From Planctomycetota bacterium (lineage in GTDB: Bacteria > Planctomycetota > Phycisphaerae > Phycisphaerales > Phycisphaeraceae): a stretch of 64,000 nucleotides of DNA. The position numbers and the translations under genes are program-made. The notes under the pieces were generated by a model. The model was not told the origin of the DNA. It was given only the letters and a program-made list of their open reading frames with translations, and made no database searches. The stretch lies in contig JAJRXX010000052.1 of assembly GCA_024276075.1 (NCBI GenBank), positions 1 through 64,000 on the forward strand, in the 5' to 3' direction. Positions 9,462 through 21,000 of this stretch are shown here, piece by piece (position 1 is the first letter of the stretch; each line of letters starts with the position of its first letter).

Positions 9462-10412
9462 ATGTGGGTATTAATCAGACGGTTCTGGGTGCGTGTCAGG
9501 CTGTCTGGAGTTCGTAGTGCCTGCCAAGAAGCGGTGCGGTACTTGATGCGTGCACAGTTCGCGCCGCTTGCCAATACCGATCAGCAGACTTTGTTTGTCG
9601 CCGACCAGAGTCACATCCGGGCACAAGAGAAGAAGAAGGCGCGACACTTCCGAACGATCGCCGGTGCTGCTCAAACCGAGAAGGATTACCCGGAGGTCTT
9701 CAAGCACAGCGGTAGGGTCTTGCGGTATTCGTTTACCCCAGCCAGCGAGCAGCCGTCTCGCGGGCTGGTAGTCAGCTTTCATGGACACGACGCGCATCGC
9801 CTGATCCGTTCCGGGAGCGTGTACAAGCATTTTGATCTGCTGCGGCCTTGGGACACCTTCGGCTGGAACCGCCGGGGCAGTTGGTTTTGGGGCGAAAAGG
9901 GCGACAACTTTGTTGAGGTGATGGTTCAAGCGTTGATTTCGAAATACAGGAGCAGAGCAAATCAGGGCAAGCCTTGGTTTTGCGTGGGGGCGTCAATGGG
10001 CGGATTTGCCGCGCTGTATCACGGCGTAAAATTTGACGCCAATGGCATTTATGCCATGTGCCCGCAAGTGGACCTGCACCTGAAAATTGAAGAATACGGC
10101 ACGGAGGACTTAAATCACCCCTACGGATACCTGAGGGGCGACGACGAGAGCAGCGTGCCTGATTTGCTTGGGGCGGCTCGTGGAAAGGGGACGCTCCCCC
10201 CGTTGTTCCTTATCCAGAACCAATTCGATTTAGTGAACCCGTTTTCCGAGCACGGGTTTCGTTTGTTGGAGGTCTACAACGCCAAGAAAGCATGGTACGG
10301 CCTGCGCGTCTATCCAGCCATAGGCCATGGCGGTGACGGCAGCGACTTTGAAGCGGATCACTTCTTTACTTTGATCGCAGCGCGTAAACCGCCGTGGGCG
10401 TTTTCGGATTGA
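9462..10412 (+). CDS. Alpha/beta-hydrolase family protein
   Basis: 316 residues with an alpha/beta-hydrolase fold inferred from its motifs: an oxyanion-type SFHGHDAH at about residues 105-112, the nucleophile elbow GASMGG with Ser178, an acid candidate in QNQFDLVNPF, and the catalytic His in AIGHGGDG near the C-terminus. It looks like an esterase, acylhydrolase or thioesterase; no close family is recognised. It follows the carbamoyltransferase by 6 bp and is almost certainly co-transcribed. The start could instead be the ATG at 9546; the first 30 residues are basic and not clearly a signal peptide. Confidence 0.7.
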   Translation: MWVLIRRFWVRVRLSGVRSACQEAVRYLMRAQFAPLANTDQQTLFVADQSHIRAQEKKKARHFRTIAGAAQTEKDYPEVFKHSGRVLRYSFTPASEQPSRGLVVSFHGHDAHRLIRSGSVYKHFDLLRPWDTFGWNRRGSWFWGEKGDNFVEVMVQALISKYRSRANQGKPWFCVGASMGGFAALYHGVKFDANGIYAMCPQVDLHLKIEEYGTEDLNHPYGYLRGDDESSVPDLLGAARGKGTLPPLFLIQNQFDLVNPFSEHGFRLLEVYNAKKAWYGLRVYPAIGHGGDGSDFEADHFFTLIAARKPPWAFSD

Positions 10413-10507
10413 TATTTGGATAAGTCTTGAGTTGGTTTGGTGTTTTTGTCACGACGGAGAGATCGGTGGCGTGGTGTCGTTTTGTTTTTGTGAACATGGC
10501 TCACTTT

Positions 10508-11284
10508 TTATGTTGTGATGCCGTGCAGTGCCGCCCCGATGCTGTAGGCGATCCCCGCTGCCAAGCCGCCGACGATTAATGTTTCGAGTCCCGACAGCCA
10601 CCATCGCTCACCGACAAACCGGCTTTTCATCGCACCCACGCCGAAAAACGCTGCGCCGGTGAGCATCGCACTCCAAAAGAAAGAGTGAATGACGTTCACA
10701 TGGGTGGGCCCGACGAGTTCAAATACATAAGTTACGAGAGGCACAGAGCCTACGACGACGAACGCGGCGAACGTGGCCCACGCGGCTTTAATTGGATTGG
10801 GGCCCGTGAGCGACAGCCCCAGTTCTTCGATGAGCATGGTGTCGACCCATTGATGGGTGTCCGAGGTGATTACCTTTACGGCATGCTCTAGATTTTCGCC
10901 TTCGAATCCCTTAGCGGCAAACAATTGGCGTATCTCTTCTCGTTCGCCCAGTGGGTAGCGTGCGATGTGCTCTTCTTCGAGCTTTCGCAGGCGTCGCCGG
11001 AGTTGATCATCTGCTCGTGTGCCCAGGTAGTTGCTGGCCGCCATGCTGAACCCGTCAGCCAAGAGATTTGCCACGCCCAGAACCAATATGGTTCCCGCAG
11101 GCAGCCCTGCCCCTGTCACGCCCGCGACGATGGCAAACGTCGTAACCGTTCCGTCGATCGCACCATACACAAGGTCCCGCACATAGCTATGTCGCGGTCC
11201 ACGTTCGAGACGGCGTTTGATCGCTGTGGGCGAGTGTTCAGCTTTCAGGTTTGGGAGGCTTAACGGGTCCTTTTGGTTGCCCAT
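10508..11284 (-). CDS. VIT1/CCC1-family metal (Fe/Mn) transporter
   Basis: 258-residue membrane protein of the vacuolar iron transporter family, which exports or sequesters Fe2+/Mn2+. The hallmark DLVYGAIDGTVTTFAIVAGV forms the first helix, and ILVLGVANLLADGFSMAASNYLG the second. A cytosolic Glu-rich segment (about residues 88-150, with KLEEEHIARYPLGEREEIRQL) corresponds to the metal-binding loop, and three helices follow. Convergent with the hydrolase gene. TATAAT on the minus strand at 11296-11291 lies very close to the ATG, so a short or leaderless transcript is possible. Substrate choice is by family only. Confidence 0.9.
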   Translation of the reverse strand: MGNQKDPLSLPNLKAEHSPTAIKRRLERGPRHSYVRDLVYGAIDGTVTTFAIVAGVTGAGLPAGTILVLGVANLLADGFSMAASNYLGTRADDQLRRRLRKLEEEHIARYPLGEREEIRQLFAAKGFEGENLEHAVKVITSDTHQWVDTMLIEELGLSLTGPNPIKAAWATFAAFVVVGSVPLVTYVFELVGPTHVNVIHSFFWSAMLTGAAFFGVGAMKSRFVGERWWLSGLETLIVGGLAAGIAYSIGAALHGITT

Positions 11285-11330
11285 AGCTGGATTATAGAAA
11301 GACCGCTGAGATTTAGGGTTTTTGGTGTGT

Positions 11331-11435
11331 TAGAGCACCTTGCATAAATAATCGCCATGTCAGTTCTGGAGTAGGGCAGGTCATTGACCTGCCTTCTTCT
11401 TGGGGAGATGGAGAATAATTACGCCAAGTGCTCTA
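11331..11435. repeat. TA-flanked inverted-repeat element, subfamily I copy 1
   Basis: 105 bp with ends TAGAGCACCTTGC and the inverse of TAGAGCACTTGGCGTAATT. A perfect internal hairpin GGCAGGTC-ATT-GACCTGCC lies at 11375-11393, followed by TTCTTCTT. It matches 61575-61679 at 102 of 105 positions; the three differences are near the right end. It sits between the divergent VIT-family gene and the giant gene. Confidence 0.9.
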
Positions 11436-12046
11436 GCGGAGCTTTGAAACAGGAATTCGCGGCGTGGTTTTCCTTGGATTCGCCAATGCTGCATTTGTGA
11501 AGTGCATGTATCTCTATTTGAAAAAGCAACATACAGCGAATCGTCGTTGTGGCGAGATGGGCGTTGCAGCGCGATGTGAGTTCCGTGATTTGTCGGGAGT
11601 CTTGCGTTAACAACTTGTCGATCAACGCACATCACCAAGATTCGTGATCGTTTCAGCGATCGTTTTTAATCAAACATAATCATTGACATTTTCTTGTGTG
11701 TCGCTTTATAATTAACATCATCCAAGGCTGAGAAATGTTGTGAAGCGGGAAGTTGGTGGAGAAGAAACTGCGATACTGGTCAAGAAGGCAGCGATTGAGT
11801 ACGCGCAGTTGGTTCGGTGATGAAAGCGGTAACAAATTGGTATCAAGAGGGATCATCAGTTGTGGACGGCGCTTCGCGGACGAAAGCTAGCTCTGTGCGC
11901 AGCGAGGCATGGATGTGTAAGCAACGGATCAGCGGTTAGTGATGATTTCGCTCGGTCATGTTGCGATAATTAGGTTTGGAGAATTCGCGGTCGTTGTGTG
12001 GGCGATGACCGCTATATGGACTGGTTAATCGGTCCTGGGGACGGGC
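11436..12046 (+). promoter_or_regulatory. Leader region and promoter of the giant gene
   Basis: A textbook sigma70-type promoter occurs here: TTGACA at 11683-11688, an 18-bp spacer, and TATAAT at 11707-11712. It predicts a 5' untranslated leader of about 325 nt before the ATG at 12047. Two tiny frames lie inside the leader: 11740-11820 (26 codons, GTG start) and 11820-11939 (39 codons, ATG overlapping the preceding TGA). Neither has a good ribosome-binding site. The part before the promoter, 11436-11680, shows nothing I can assign. Confidence 0.6.
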
Positions 12047-15000
12047 ATGAGAAGCCGTAGGCCTTTGTTGGGTCGCATCACCAAGCGCGCAAGGGGCGTG
12101 ATTCTCGGGAATCTTCCCTGGAGAAGAGCGAAGCGCCTTCCCCGAGTCCAAGCATTCAATGACCTGCCGAGCGTCGAGCCGCTCGAGCAGCGTATCCTGC
12201 TGAGCTTTACGCCTACGCCTACCACAGAGTTCGATCAGGCATTTCAGACCTACGAGACGTCTGCGGCCCTGGTGGTGGACGCGTCACCCCCCGACACCGG
12301 CCTTGGCGGGACGTTTTCCAACAATGCGGTCAATATCACGCTCCAAGGCATCCCCACCTGGACCGAGCAGGGCCCCGGGCCGATCCAGAATGGTCAGACC
12401 GAGGGTTTGCCCAACAATCCAGTGACCGGTGCGGTCAACGTCGTGGCGGTCCACCCGATTTTGCCTGACATCATATATGTAGGCGCGGTTGGGGGCGGCG
12501 TTTGGAAGACCACGAATGGGACAGCGGCCAATCCCGTCTGGACCCCGCTTACGGACGACATGCCCTCGCTGTCGATCAGCGCTTTGGCGATTAGCCAGAT
12601 CGACCTTAACACCATCTACGCGGGCACGGGTAGCCAGAGCAGTTCCGGCATTGACGGGGGCATTAATAGCCGAGCTCAGGGGCTGATGCGATCAACGAAC
12701 GGCGGCGCTTCCTGGGAGATCATTCCCACGAACAGCGCTACGCAGTTCGATAATTTGGTCATTACCAACATCGTCCCGACGGGGATGCTCGACTCAACCA
12801 CCAGCCAGGAGATCATCCTTTTAAGTGCGGTTGACCATGTGCCGCAAAACGCCGGCGGGACATTTTCGGTAGCGAAGCGGGGCGGGGTCTTTATTAGCCG
12901 TGACGCGGGTGACACATGGAGCCAGGTCTCGGGCACTGCGGGCACCGATTTGCCGTTCGGCCCGGCTACGGACCTGTTCTTTGTTCCCGGCGATTCGGTC
13001 ATTGGTCGGCCCGATCAGATATACGCTGGCATCGCGGGCTTCTCTGACGCCAACAACAACGGCATACAGGACGGCTTGGAGTTTAATGCCGCCGACATCG
13101 GCATATACCGCAGCACAGACGCCGCCAATTGGGCCAAGGTCTCCGACGCCACGCTTCCCGGTTTTGCGACGATTCGTTCGATCACCTTCGCCGCACACGA
13201 GAACCCGGTTACGGGCACGTACTCTGTCTACGCAGGCCTGATCGACAACACGAGCAACGTAGCCGGTATCGTTCGTCAGACTACCGGTGGTGATGGGCTC
13301 GACAATGACACCGACGGAACGACCGATGAGTTCGACGAGTTCAACTGGGCCGCGATGGACCTGCCCGGGCTACAAGAGCCGCTGATCGCCGGCGGCACCG
13401 GATTTATCGATCTTCACCCCGGCAACCAGGGGCGTCTGCATTTTTCGATCGTCGCTGACCCCGTCCTCGACAACATTGTTTATGTCGGCGGCGACCGTCA
13501 GCCTTCAGCTGGCGAGGGTGTTGGCAGGCCAACCGCGTCGGGTGCGAATGATTTTAGTGGCAGGTTGCTGCGTGGTGATTCATCGGCGGGTACCGGTAGC
13601 CAGTGGACGTCCATCACGCACACCAATGCGATGGGGACTGCTCCGCACGCCGACTCGCGTCAGATGGTCTTCGATCTGATCAGCGGGGACATCCTTGAAG
13701 TTGACGATGGCGGCATTTATCGGTTGACCAACCCAAACAACCCCGCCACGCGCCAATGGGTGTCAGCCAACGGCAACCTGCGCGTCACCGAGGTTTATTC
13801 GGTTAATTACGATTCGACGAATGACATCATTGTCATCGGCAATCAGGACACCGGCTCGGCTGAGCAGACCGCCACGGGTAGCCTGGTGTGGACCAGCGCG
13901 GTCAATACAGCGGCGCCGTCCGGCTTCTTCACAGGCGATGGCAATACGCAGGCGGTCAGCAGCACCGCTGGCGGGTCTACACGCTACGCGCTGTTCTTCA
14001 CGATTAATTCCGTTCGCCGCCGCCAGTTTGACGCCAGCGGGAACTTCATACCTGGCAGCGATGTGCCGGTGCGATTTGCCAGCGGATCGGGCCAGCCGTT
14101 CCAGTCAGGTCTCAGCGCGGCTGATCGGTCTGCTGTCCGATTCAATCTGCCATACACGCTCAATGCGGTCGATCCGACGCGCATGCTGATCGGCCACAAC
14201 GGCCTGTACGAGTTTCGTGCCAACGGCGACATCCTGTTGCGGACTCTCCAGGGCACCCCCCCGGCGGGTACGGGCAATATTACCGCGGTTGCTTACGGGT
14301 TTAAGCACCTGACGAATTCAGCTTTGGACAATCCCGGCGTGCTCTACGCGGCTCGCGGCAATGTCGTTTACGCGCGGGCGTCAGGATCGCTGGCAGCGGG
14401 CGGCGCGGCACCGGCGCTGACCCAGACGACCATCGCCGGCGCGGGGACGATCCGCTCGATCGTCATGGACCCGACCGACCCGACGATCGCCTATGCAGCC
14501 GGGACGAACAACATCTTCATGACCAACGATGGCGGAGGCACTTGGCACAACATCACCGGCAACCTCGTTGGGCAGGGGCTGAACTTCCAGGCCCTGGAGG
14601 TGGCGAGCGTTAACGGTACGCCGGTGCTCATGGCCGGTGCTTTTGATGGTGTTCACAGCGCGATCTTCCCCACAGTCGGGTCTGCCGCGGACACCATCTG
14701 GTCCAAGCTTGGTAACAACTTCCCCAATACACCTGTTAACGATCTTCATTTCGATCGAGTGGATGGCGTTTTGCTAGCGGGCACGCTGGGCAGGGGCGTG
14801 TGGAAGATCGACCTGTCGGCACTGCCGCTCAACGAGGCGCTCGACAATCAGGGTTCGCTGGTGATTACGAGTAACCCCGGCTTCGGTGACAGCATCCACT
14901 TGATCCGTCGCCAAGGCAACCCGCTGATCCTAGATGTCTTCGTCAACGCGACGCCGGGTCCGGCGGTGCCGCCGACGATTTCGGTACCGCTAGCAGCTTT

Positions 15001-18000
15001 GCAATCGATTTTTGTCGCTGGCGGCGACGGCGACGACACGCTCATCGTCGATTCGACGAACGGGCTGATCGACGTGCCCTTCGGCATTGATTTTGACGCG
15101 GGCACGGGCAGCGACGCGCTGATCCTAACCGGGCCAAGCAGTCAGCAACTCGCCACGATCGATCCTGCAGAGACTCCCGGCAATGGGATACGCACAGTCA
15201 CCGGCAACGGCACCGAGCAGAACGTGACGTTTTCGGATACCGAGACGGTTACGCCTGTGGGTATCACCGTCGACCCGCTCGACGCGATCCTGGGCAACTT
15301 CCAGAACGGCCTGGCGCAGCTCGCACAAACACTCGAAGCGCTCAGCGGATCGAGTCTCTTGGGTCAGGCCCTGCCGGTGTTTGGCACGTCGTTGGGTAGT
15401 GCGCTCAACGGTGAGGGTGTCGGCGAGCCTTCGCCGATTGGCGCCGGTGGTTCCCGTCAGGCTGGAAAGGCCCTGTTCCGATTCGGGCAGAACAGCACCG
15501 GTAGCCAGTTTCTCCGCCGTATCTTCGAGACCGGGTCTGGCGGGTTCTTGTTAGACGACATCACCACGCTCAGCACACCCGAAGACCTGCGGCAGCTTCT
15601 CGACGATTTGGACGCCACGCCCGGCAATGTGACGCTTAGCGAGTCCGCGTTCATCACCACGTTTAACGTCCAGGTCAACAAGTCCATCGACGGCGTAGCC
15701 GACATGGTGATCGACGCCCTCGGTGGCACGGTCAACTTTGCCGGGGCGCTTCAGTTCACCGCCGACGTTGCGCTGAACCTTGTGCTGGGCGTTGATTCTG
15801 ATGGGTTTTTCGTGGATACCGCCAGTTCCACGCCTCAGATTGTTCTGACCAATATTCAAGGCACCGCCGATGCCACCGGCCAGTTCGGGTTTCTAGGTGT
15901 CACACTTGAGAACGGCACGCTGACCACTGCCCCGGGTGTCGCTGTTGAGATCAGTTTGATCGATCCCAATACCGGTGCCCCGGACGATCTGATCCGCATC
16001 GATGAGTTGAGCAATCCCATTACCGATTTGGCCAGCGTTAATTTCCAGGACGACCCGACCGCGGACGACATGGTGTTTTCAGGTTCGCTCAAGGCGGCGC
16101 CTCTGTTCGCGGGCGGTCCGGACTTGTTTAGTTTGGCCAACGCGCAGGTGCAGCTCTCCTGGGCGGATATTAATGACCCGCTGAACGTCAGTGTCCAGGC
16201 GGTGCCCGGGCTTGGTGACGACATTGCCGCGTTCCTCAACACGGGCATCGACGACATCATCGGTGGCCTCAACGAGGTTTCTACGGTTTTGCAGAGTTCG
16301 GCTAGCGTTGATCTGTTTGGTGCGAACTTCAGCGTTTTGGGTACGACTCTTGGCGATATTTTGGCCGGTGCCGCTGGCACGCGTGTCTATGCCGGTTCGT
16401 CGGTCTTCGACATCTCGCCCGTCACGACCAGCGGTGGGTTTAAGAAATTTATTGTCAGTCTCAATGGGATGAACCCGGGCCAGCAGGGCGTCGCCGTCGG
16501 CGCAGCGGTGACCTATAAGGGTGTAGGGGGTGTGAACTTCACGGGCACGATTGATAGCGTAGGCCTTTCCGATTTTACCGTACAGTTTGATGTGGCCGCC
16601 ACCCAGCCGCCCGATACAGCCTCGCCGAATTTTGAAATCAACATCGGTGGCGGGCTCGACTCCATATTTAGTTCGTTCTTGGGCGACCTACCGAGCATCT
16701 CGGCACAGACGCCGACACTGCAGACATTCTTCGACTTTTTGGCTAAGCAACTCGGCGTCGACCTCGATTCGCTGGGTATTAGCATTGTGGGCTCGGGCAA
16801 CAACATCGCCATCGAATTTGCCCTGCCGATCAATCCCGATCCGCTCACGTTTATGCAGCCGATTGACCTGGGCGGCGTGCTGGCGGGGCTTGAGCTCAGT
16901 GCCGGCGGCAACATCAATATCCAGGTCGACCCGAACTTCAATCTCGCGGTTGGTTTTAGCCTTGCGCCCGCTACGCCGTTGGCAGACCGTTTTTACTTCG
17001 TCGACTCGCCCGGCACACCCGATTTCAGCCTCGACGTCACCGCGCAGTTAGACGATCCGAATATCACGGGCAACTTTGGTTTGCTGGAGATCATGCTCGC
17101 CGAGCAGGCGCTACCGACCAACGAGGGCGTCAAGCTTGACGCCTCTCTCAGCCTGGACCTGACCGATCCCAATACCGATGGCCGCATTACGATTAATGAG
17201 TTGACCACCGCGGGCTTGTCGTCCCTGGTCAATACAAGCATCAGCGGTGCGCTCGACATCGACGGCCTGGAGATCACCGCCACAGGTGCAGTCGGCGGGT
17301 CCATCGGCTCGCTGCTGATCGACCTCGACGGCACCACCGGCGGAGCGATCAATAGCCTTTCCGATCTGGGGGGTGTGCTATCAAACATCAACGTCACCGG
17401 CGACCTTAATCTCCAGAACTTCGACAACCTATCCGCTTCGGACATCTTCGGCTTGATCTCGCAGCTAGCGGGTTGGCTCAATTCGCTCGGTGATAATCCG
17501 GTCCTCGATTTCACCATCCCATTCACCGACACGTCGCTGGGCGAGGCGCTTGAACTGGGTGCTGGGTTTGCCCAGAACGTGGCGGACATTATCGAGAGTG
17601 TTGATAATCCCGGCTCGGCATCGTTTGACACGATCGAACAGTTGACCACGCAACTTTCGAGCGTGTTGGGTTCGGGCAACGCGGTTACTTATGACGCCGC
17701 TGCCAACGCGATCCTGATCAACCTCGCCTTTTCCCATGCGCCTACGCCACTGTCGGTCCCGATTGATATCGATTTCGGCTTGGGCGACTTGGCGAGTATC
17801 AGCACGTCGAGCACGTTGTCTCTAGCGCCGAGCGTGGACTTTACGCTGCCGATCGGGATTGTCCTTCAGCCCACGACCGCTGTGACGTCCTCGACGCTGC
17901 TGTCCGAGTTGAACAACGGCAACGGCGTGAGCACCGTCACCGGGAACGACTTCGCCATCACGACGCGCGACGGGGTTGTGCACAACATTGATCTCTCATC

Positions 18001-21000
18001 CGTCACCGATGTGGGCGGTGTGATCTCGCTGATCCAGTCCGTTACGGGCGGCAGCGTCACCGTTCAGTTGATGCCCACTGACCCGGACAAACCCACCGGC
18101 GCCCAGAGGCTGGTGCTCACCGATCAGACGTCCGGGGGTAGCACATTCCAGATCGCTTCGCTCAACAGTTCAATCGCTGCGATGGCACTGGGGATCAAGG
18201 CGACCGATACCGACAACGACGGCGTGATCGACGGTCTAGCGATGAGCTCTGACAGCCTGCTCGATCGCCTCTTCATAGATAGCTCCGCCTCGCTGATGGG
18301 GCAGTTAACACTTACCGCAGCCGACATCGACGCGATGGCTAGCCTCGGGTTCCTGGGCCTGGAGATTATTGACGGTCAGGCCACCGCCAGCGCAGCGGTC
18401 GACATCAGTCTGATGAATCCGACTCCGGGTGCTAAGGTCTTCCTCAGCGAATTGTTCGACAATCTCGGCGGCGGTTTATCGAGTTTCATTAATATCACGC
18501 CCACCGGATCGGCTAGCCTTGATCTGCCTGTCCAGTCCACGGGGATCGCTGCGGGGCTTTTGACCGGCGACCCTCGTATCCTCGTTTCCCTGCCGGATAT
18601 GTTCGACCCTAGCACGGCGAACGTCACGTTCCAGGACCTTGACAATATCGCGAATCTGAAGGATTTTTCCTTCACCAACATCCTCAACGCCCTTCAGACC
18701 ATCCTTGATCAGCTCCAGACCGCGCCGGCTTTCAGCTTCCTTCGGCAGGATATCCCGCTGATCAACGTCAGCGTGATGGACCTGGTCGGTGTCGTCGACG
18801 ATTTCGCTGCTGCCATTGAGCAGCTTACGAATAACCCCGGCGCTGCAATCGATCAGTTCGAATCCGCCATCGAGCAGGCGTTGGGGTTGCCTCCTACAGC
18901 CGTGTCGCTGAGCCTCGTCGATGGCCAGGGTAATCCGGTCGCCGGTCCTTTGCCCGCCGACGTGACGCTCCGCTTCGATTTTAACTTCGATATTTTTGAT
19001 TTCTCTCAGCAGGTTCCGATCAACCTGGACCTGACGAGCTTGGTGCCGGCACTTGCGAGCCTCAACGACATTGTCGACGTCAATGGCCAAGCGCTGCTGG
19101 ACATCATGGCCGGGGCGACGCTCGACATCGCCTTCGGGTTTGACCTGAGTGACACGAACTTTGATTTATTCCTGTTCGACGGCACGCAGTTCGAGCTTCG
19201 CGGCGAACTAAACGCGACGATCGCCGAGTTGACTGCCGCAGTGGGCCCGCTTGGGTTGTCGATTATCAACGGCATCGCCACCCTCGACGGCGGCAGTGGT
19301 ACAGGCCCGGCGACGTGGACCATCGGGCTCAATCCGTCCGACGGTATTTCACGCTACAGCCTGCTTGATCCGTCGAGTTTTTTCGGTGGCAGCAACAGCG
19401 CCATCACCACGACGCTCGATACCGATCTCAATATTAACCTGCCGTTTTTCCTAGCCGATAAGACCACGCCGCTGGGTAGCGCCGCCGACGCCGACAACAA
19501 CGGTTTCCCGGATAACAACCTGGTCATTCAGGGTTCAGCCGATTTAGTCAACGGGCTGAACGTACAGATCGTTCAGTTGCCGGATTTTGCGGCGGCGTTG
19601 GCGAACCTCGATTTTTCCGACATATTCAGCAGTTTTTCGATCGGTTTCGACAGCATCATGAAGCTGGTCGAAGACGTCATGATGGGGCAGATTTTTGGTA
19701 TCGAAATCCCCCTGATCGGGGATAATCTCCAAGACGCGGCACGCTTCGTTGGCGACATCCGCCGCAGGGTGCGCGACAACTTCGATCGTATACAGAACCT
19801 AGGGATCGACGAATTACGCCAGGCGATCTTCGACGCGCTGGGCCCGGGTGGGCTTGGTTGGTTGCTGCCCGCGGGCACGTCGTCGTTGGGTCTCAATGAT
19901 TTCTTCAGCACGCCCTTTGGCAACACCGCCACGGGGCTGACCGACATCGAAATACTCGTCGACGGCGTGGTCGTTACCGACACGACTCAGATTACCTCGC
20001 TGCCAAACGACTTGCTGTTCCGTTCCACACTCCACAGTGACTTGATCCAGGCGAGCGTACCCATAGGTTTTGATCTGGGTGATATCCCCCTGGTTGACCT
20101 CGAGGTCACGGGTAACGTCGACCTGACCATCGGTTTTGACTTCACGTTTGGTATAGGTGTAAGTCAGACCGAGGGCGTCTACCTCGACGTCTCCAGTGCC
20201 GAGGATATCCGGGTCTTTGTGGACGCCGCGATCCCCGGTTTCCAGGCGATTGGCACGCTGGCGTTTCTCCAGGTCGAGGTCAGCGACGATCCGACACAGC
20301 CCAGCGGCTTTAACCGGTTCACCACGCCGCCACCCGGCGCACCCGATGCCGCGACGTTTATCATCGACCTGCTCGATCCGAACATGGACGGCAAGCTGTC
20401 GTTCAGCGAGTTGCTCGGTGGCGGGATCAGCCTCGACGCCAAGCTCGACGCCGAGATTGATATCAACCTCAACCTGATCGCTTCGTTAGGTGGCGACGCG
20501 AACTTCCCGTCGGTCAAGGCGGAATTCGACTTGCTCGCTCAGTTCGATCCGAACGCGGCCAACTTCGGCGGCGGCAACCTCACCATGGCGTTTAATAACG
20601 TCCGCCTCGATCTGGGCGAGTTCCTCACCGGCTTCGTCACGCCGATCTTTGACAAGATAAACACCGTCCTTGATCCGGTTTTGCCGATCGTGACGGTGCT
20701 GACCGAGCCTATTCCGGTGATCTCCGATTTGGCGGGTCAGCCTGTGACGCTGGCCGATCTCGCCGCGATCTTTGGGCTAGCCGAGATCGCCGACTTCCTG
20801 GACGGCGTCGCGGCGGTGGCGGACATTCTCTCCGAGGTCAGCAGCGTTGCCACGGCTCTGGCCGGCGGCGAGTTGGTCTTCGGTGACTTCCCATTGATTA
20901 ACCAGCCGATCGCGGGGGGGCTGACCGGTAGCGGTAGCTCACTGGTTGTTACCCAACCGGTGACCGTCGATACGTTTGATTATTCCGCGATTACAAACGC

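Noticed and set aside
11655-11675. Possible terminator GATCG-TTTCAG-CGATC-GTTTTT upstream of the giant gene promoter
   Set aside because: The stem is only 5 bp and no gene ends nearby on the plus strand.
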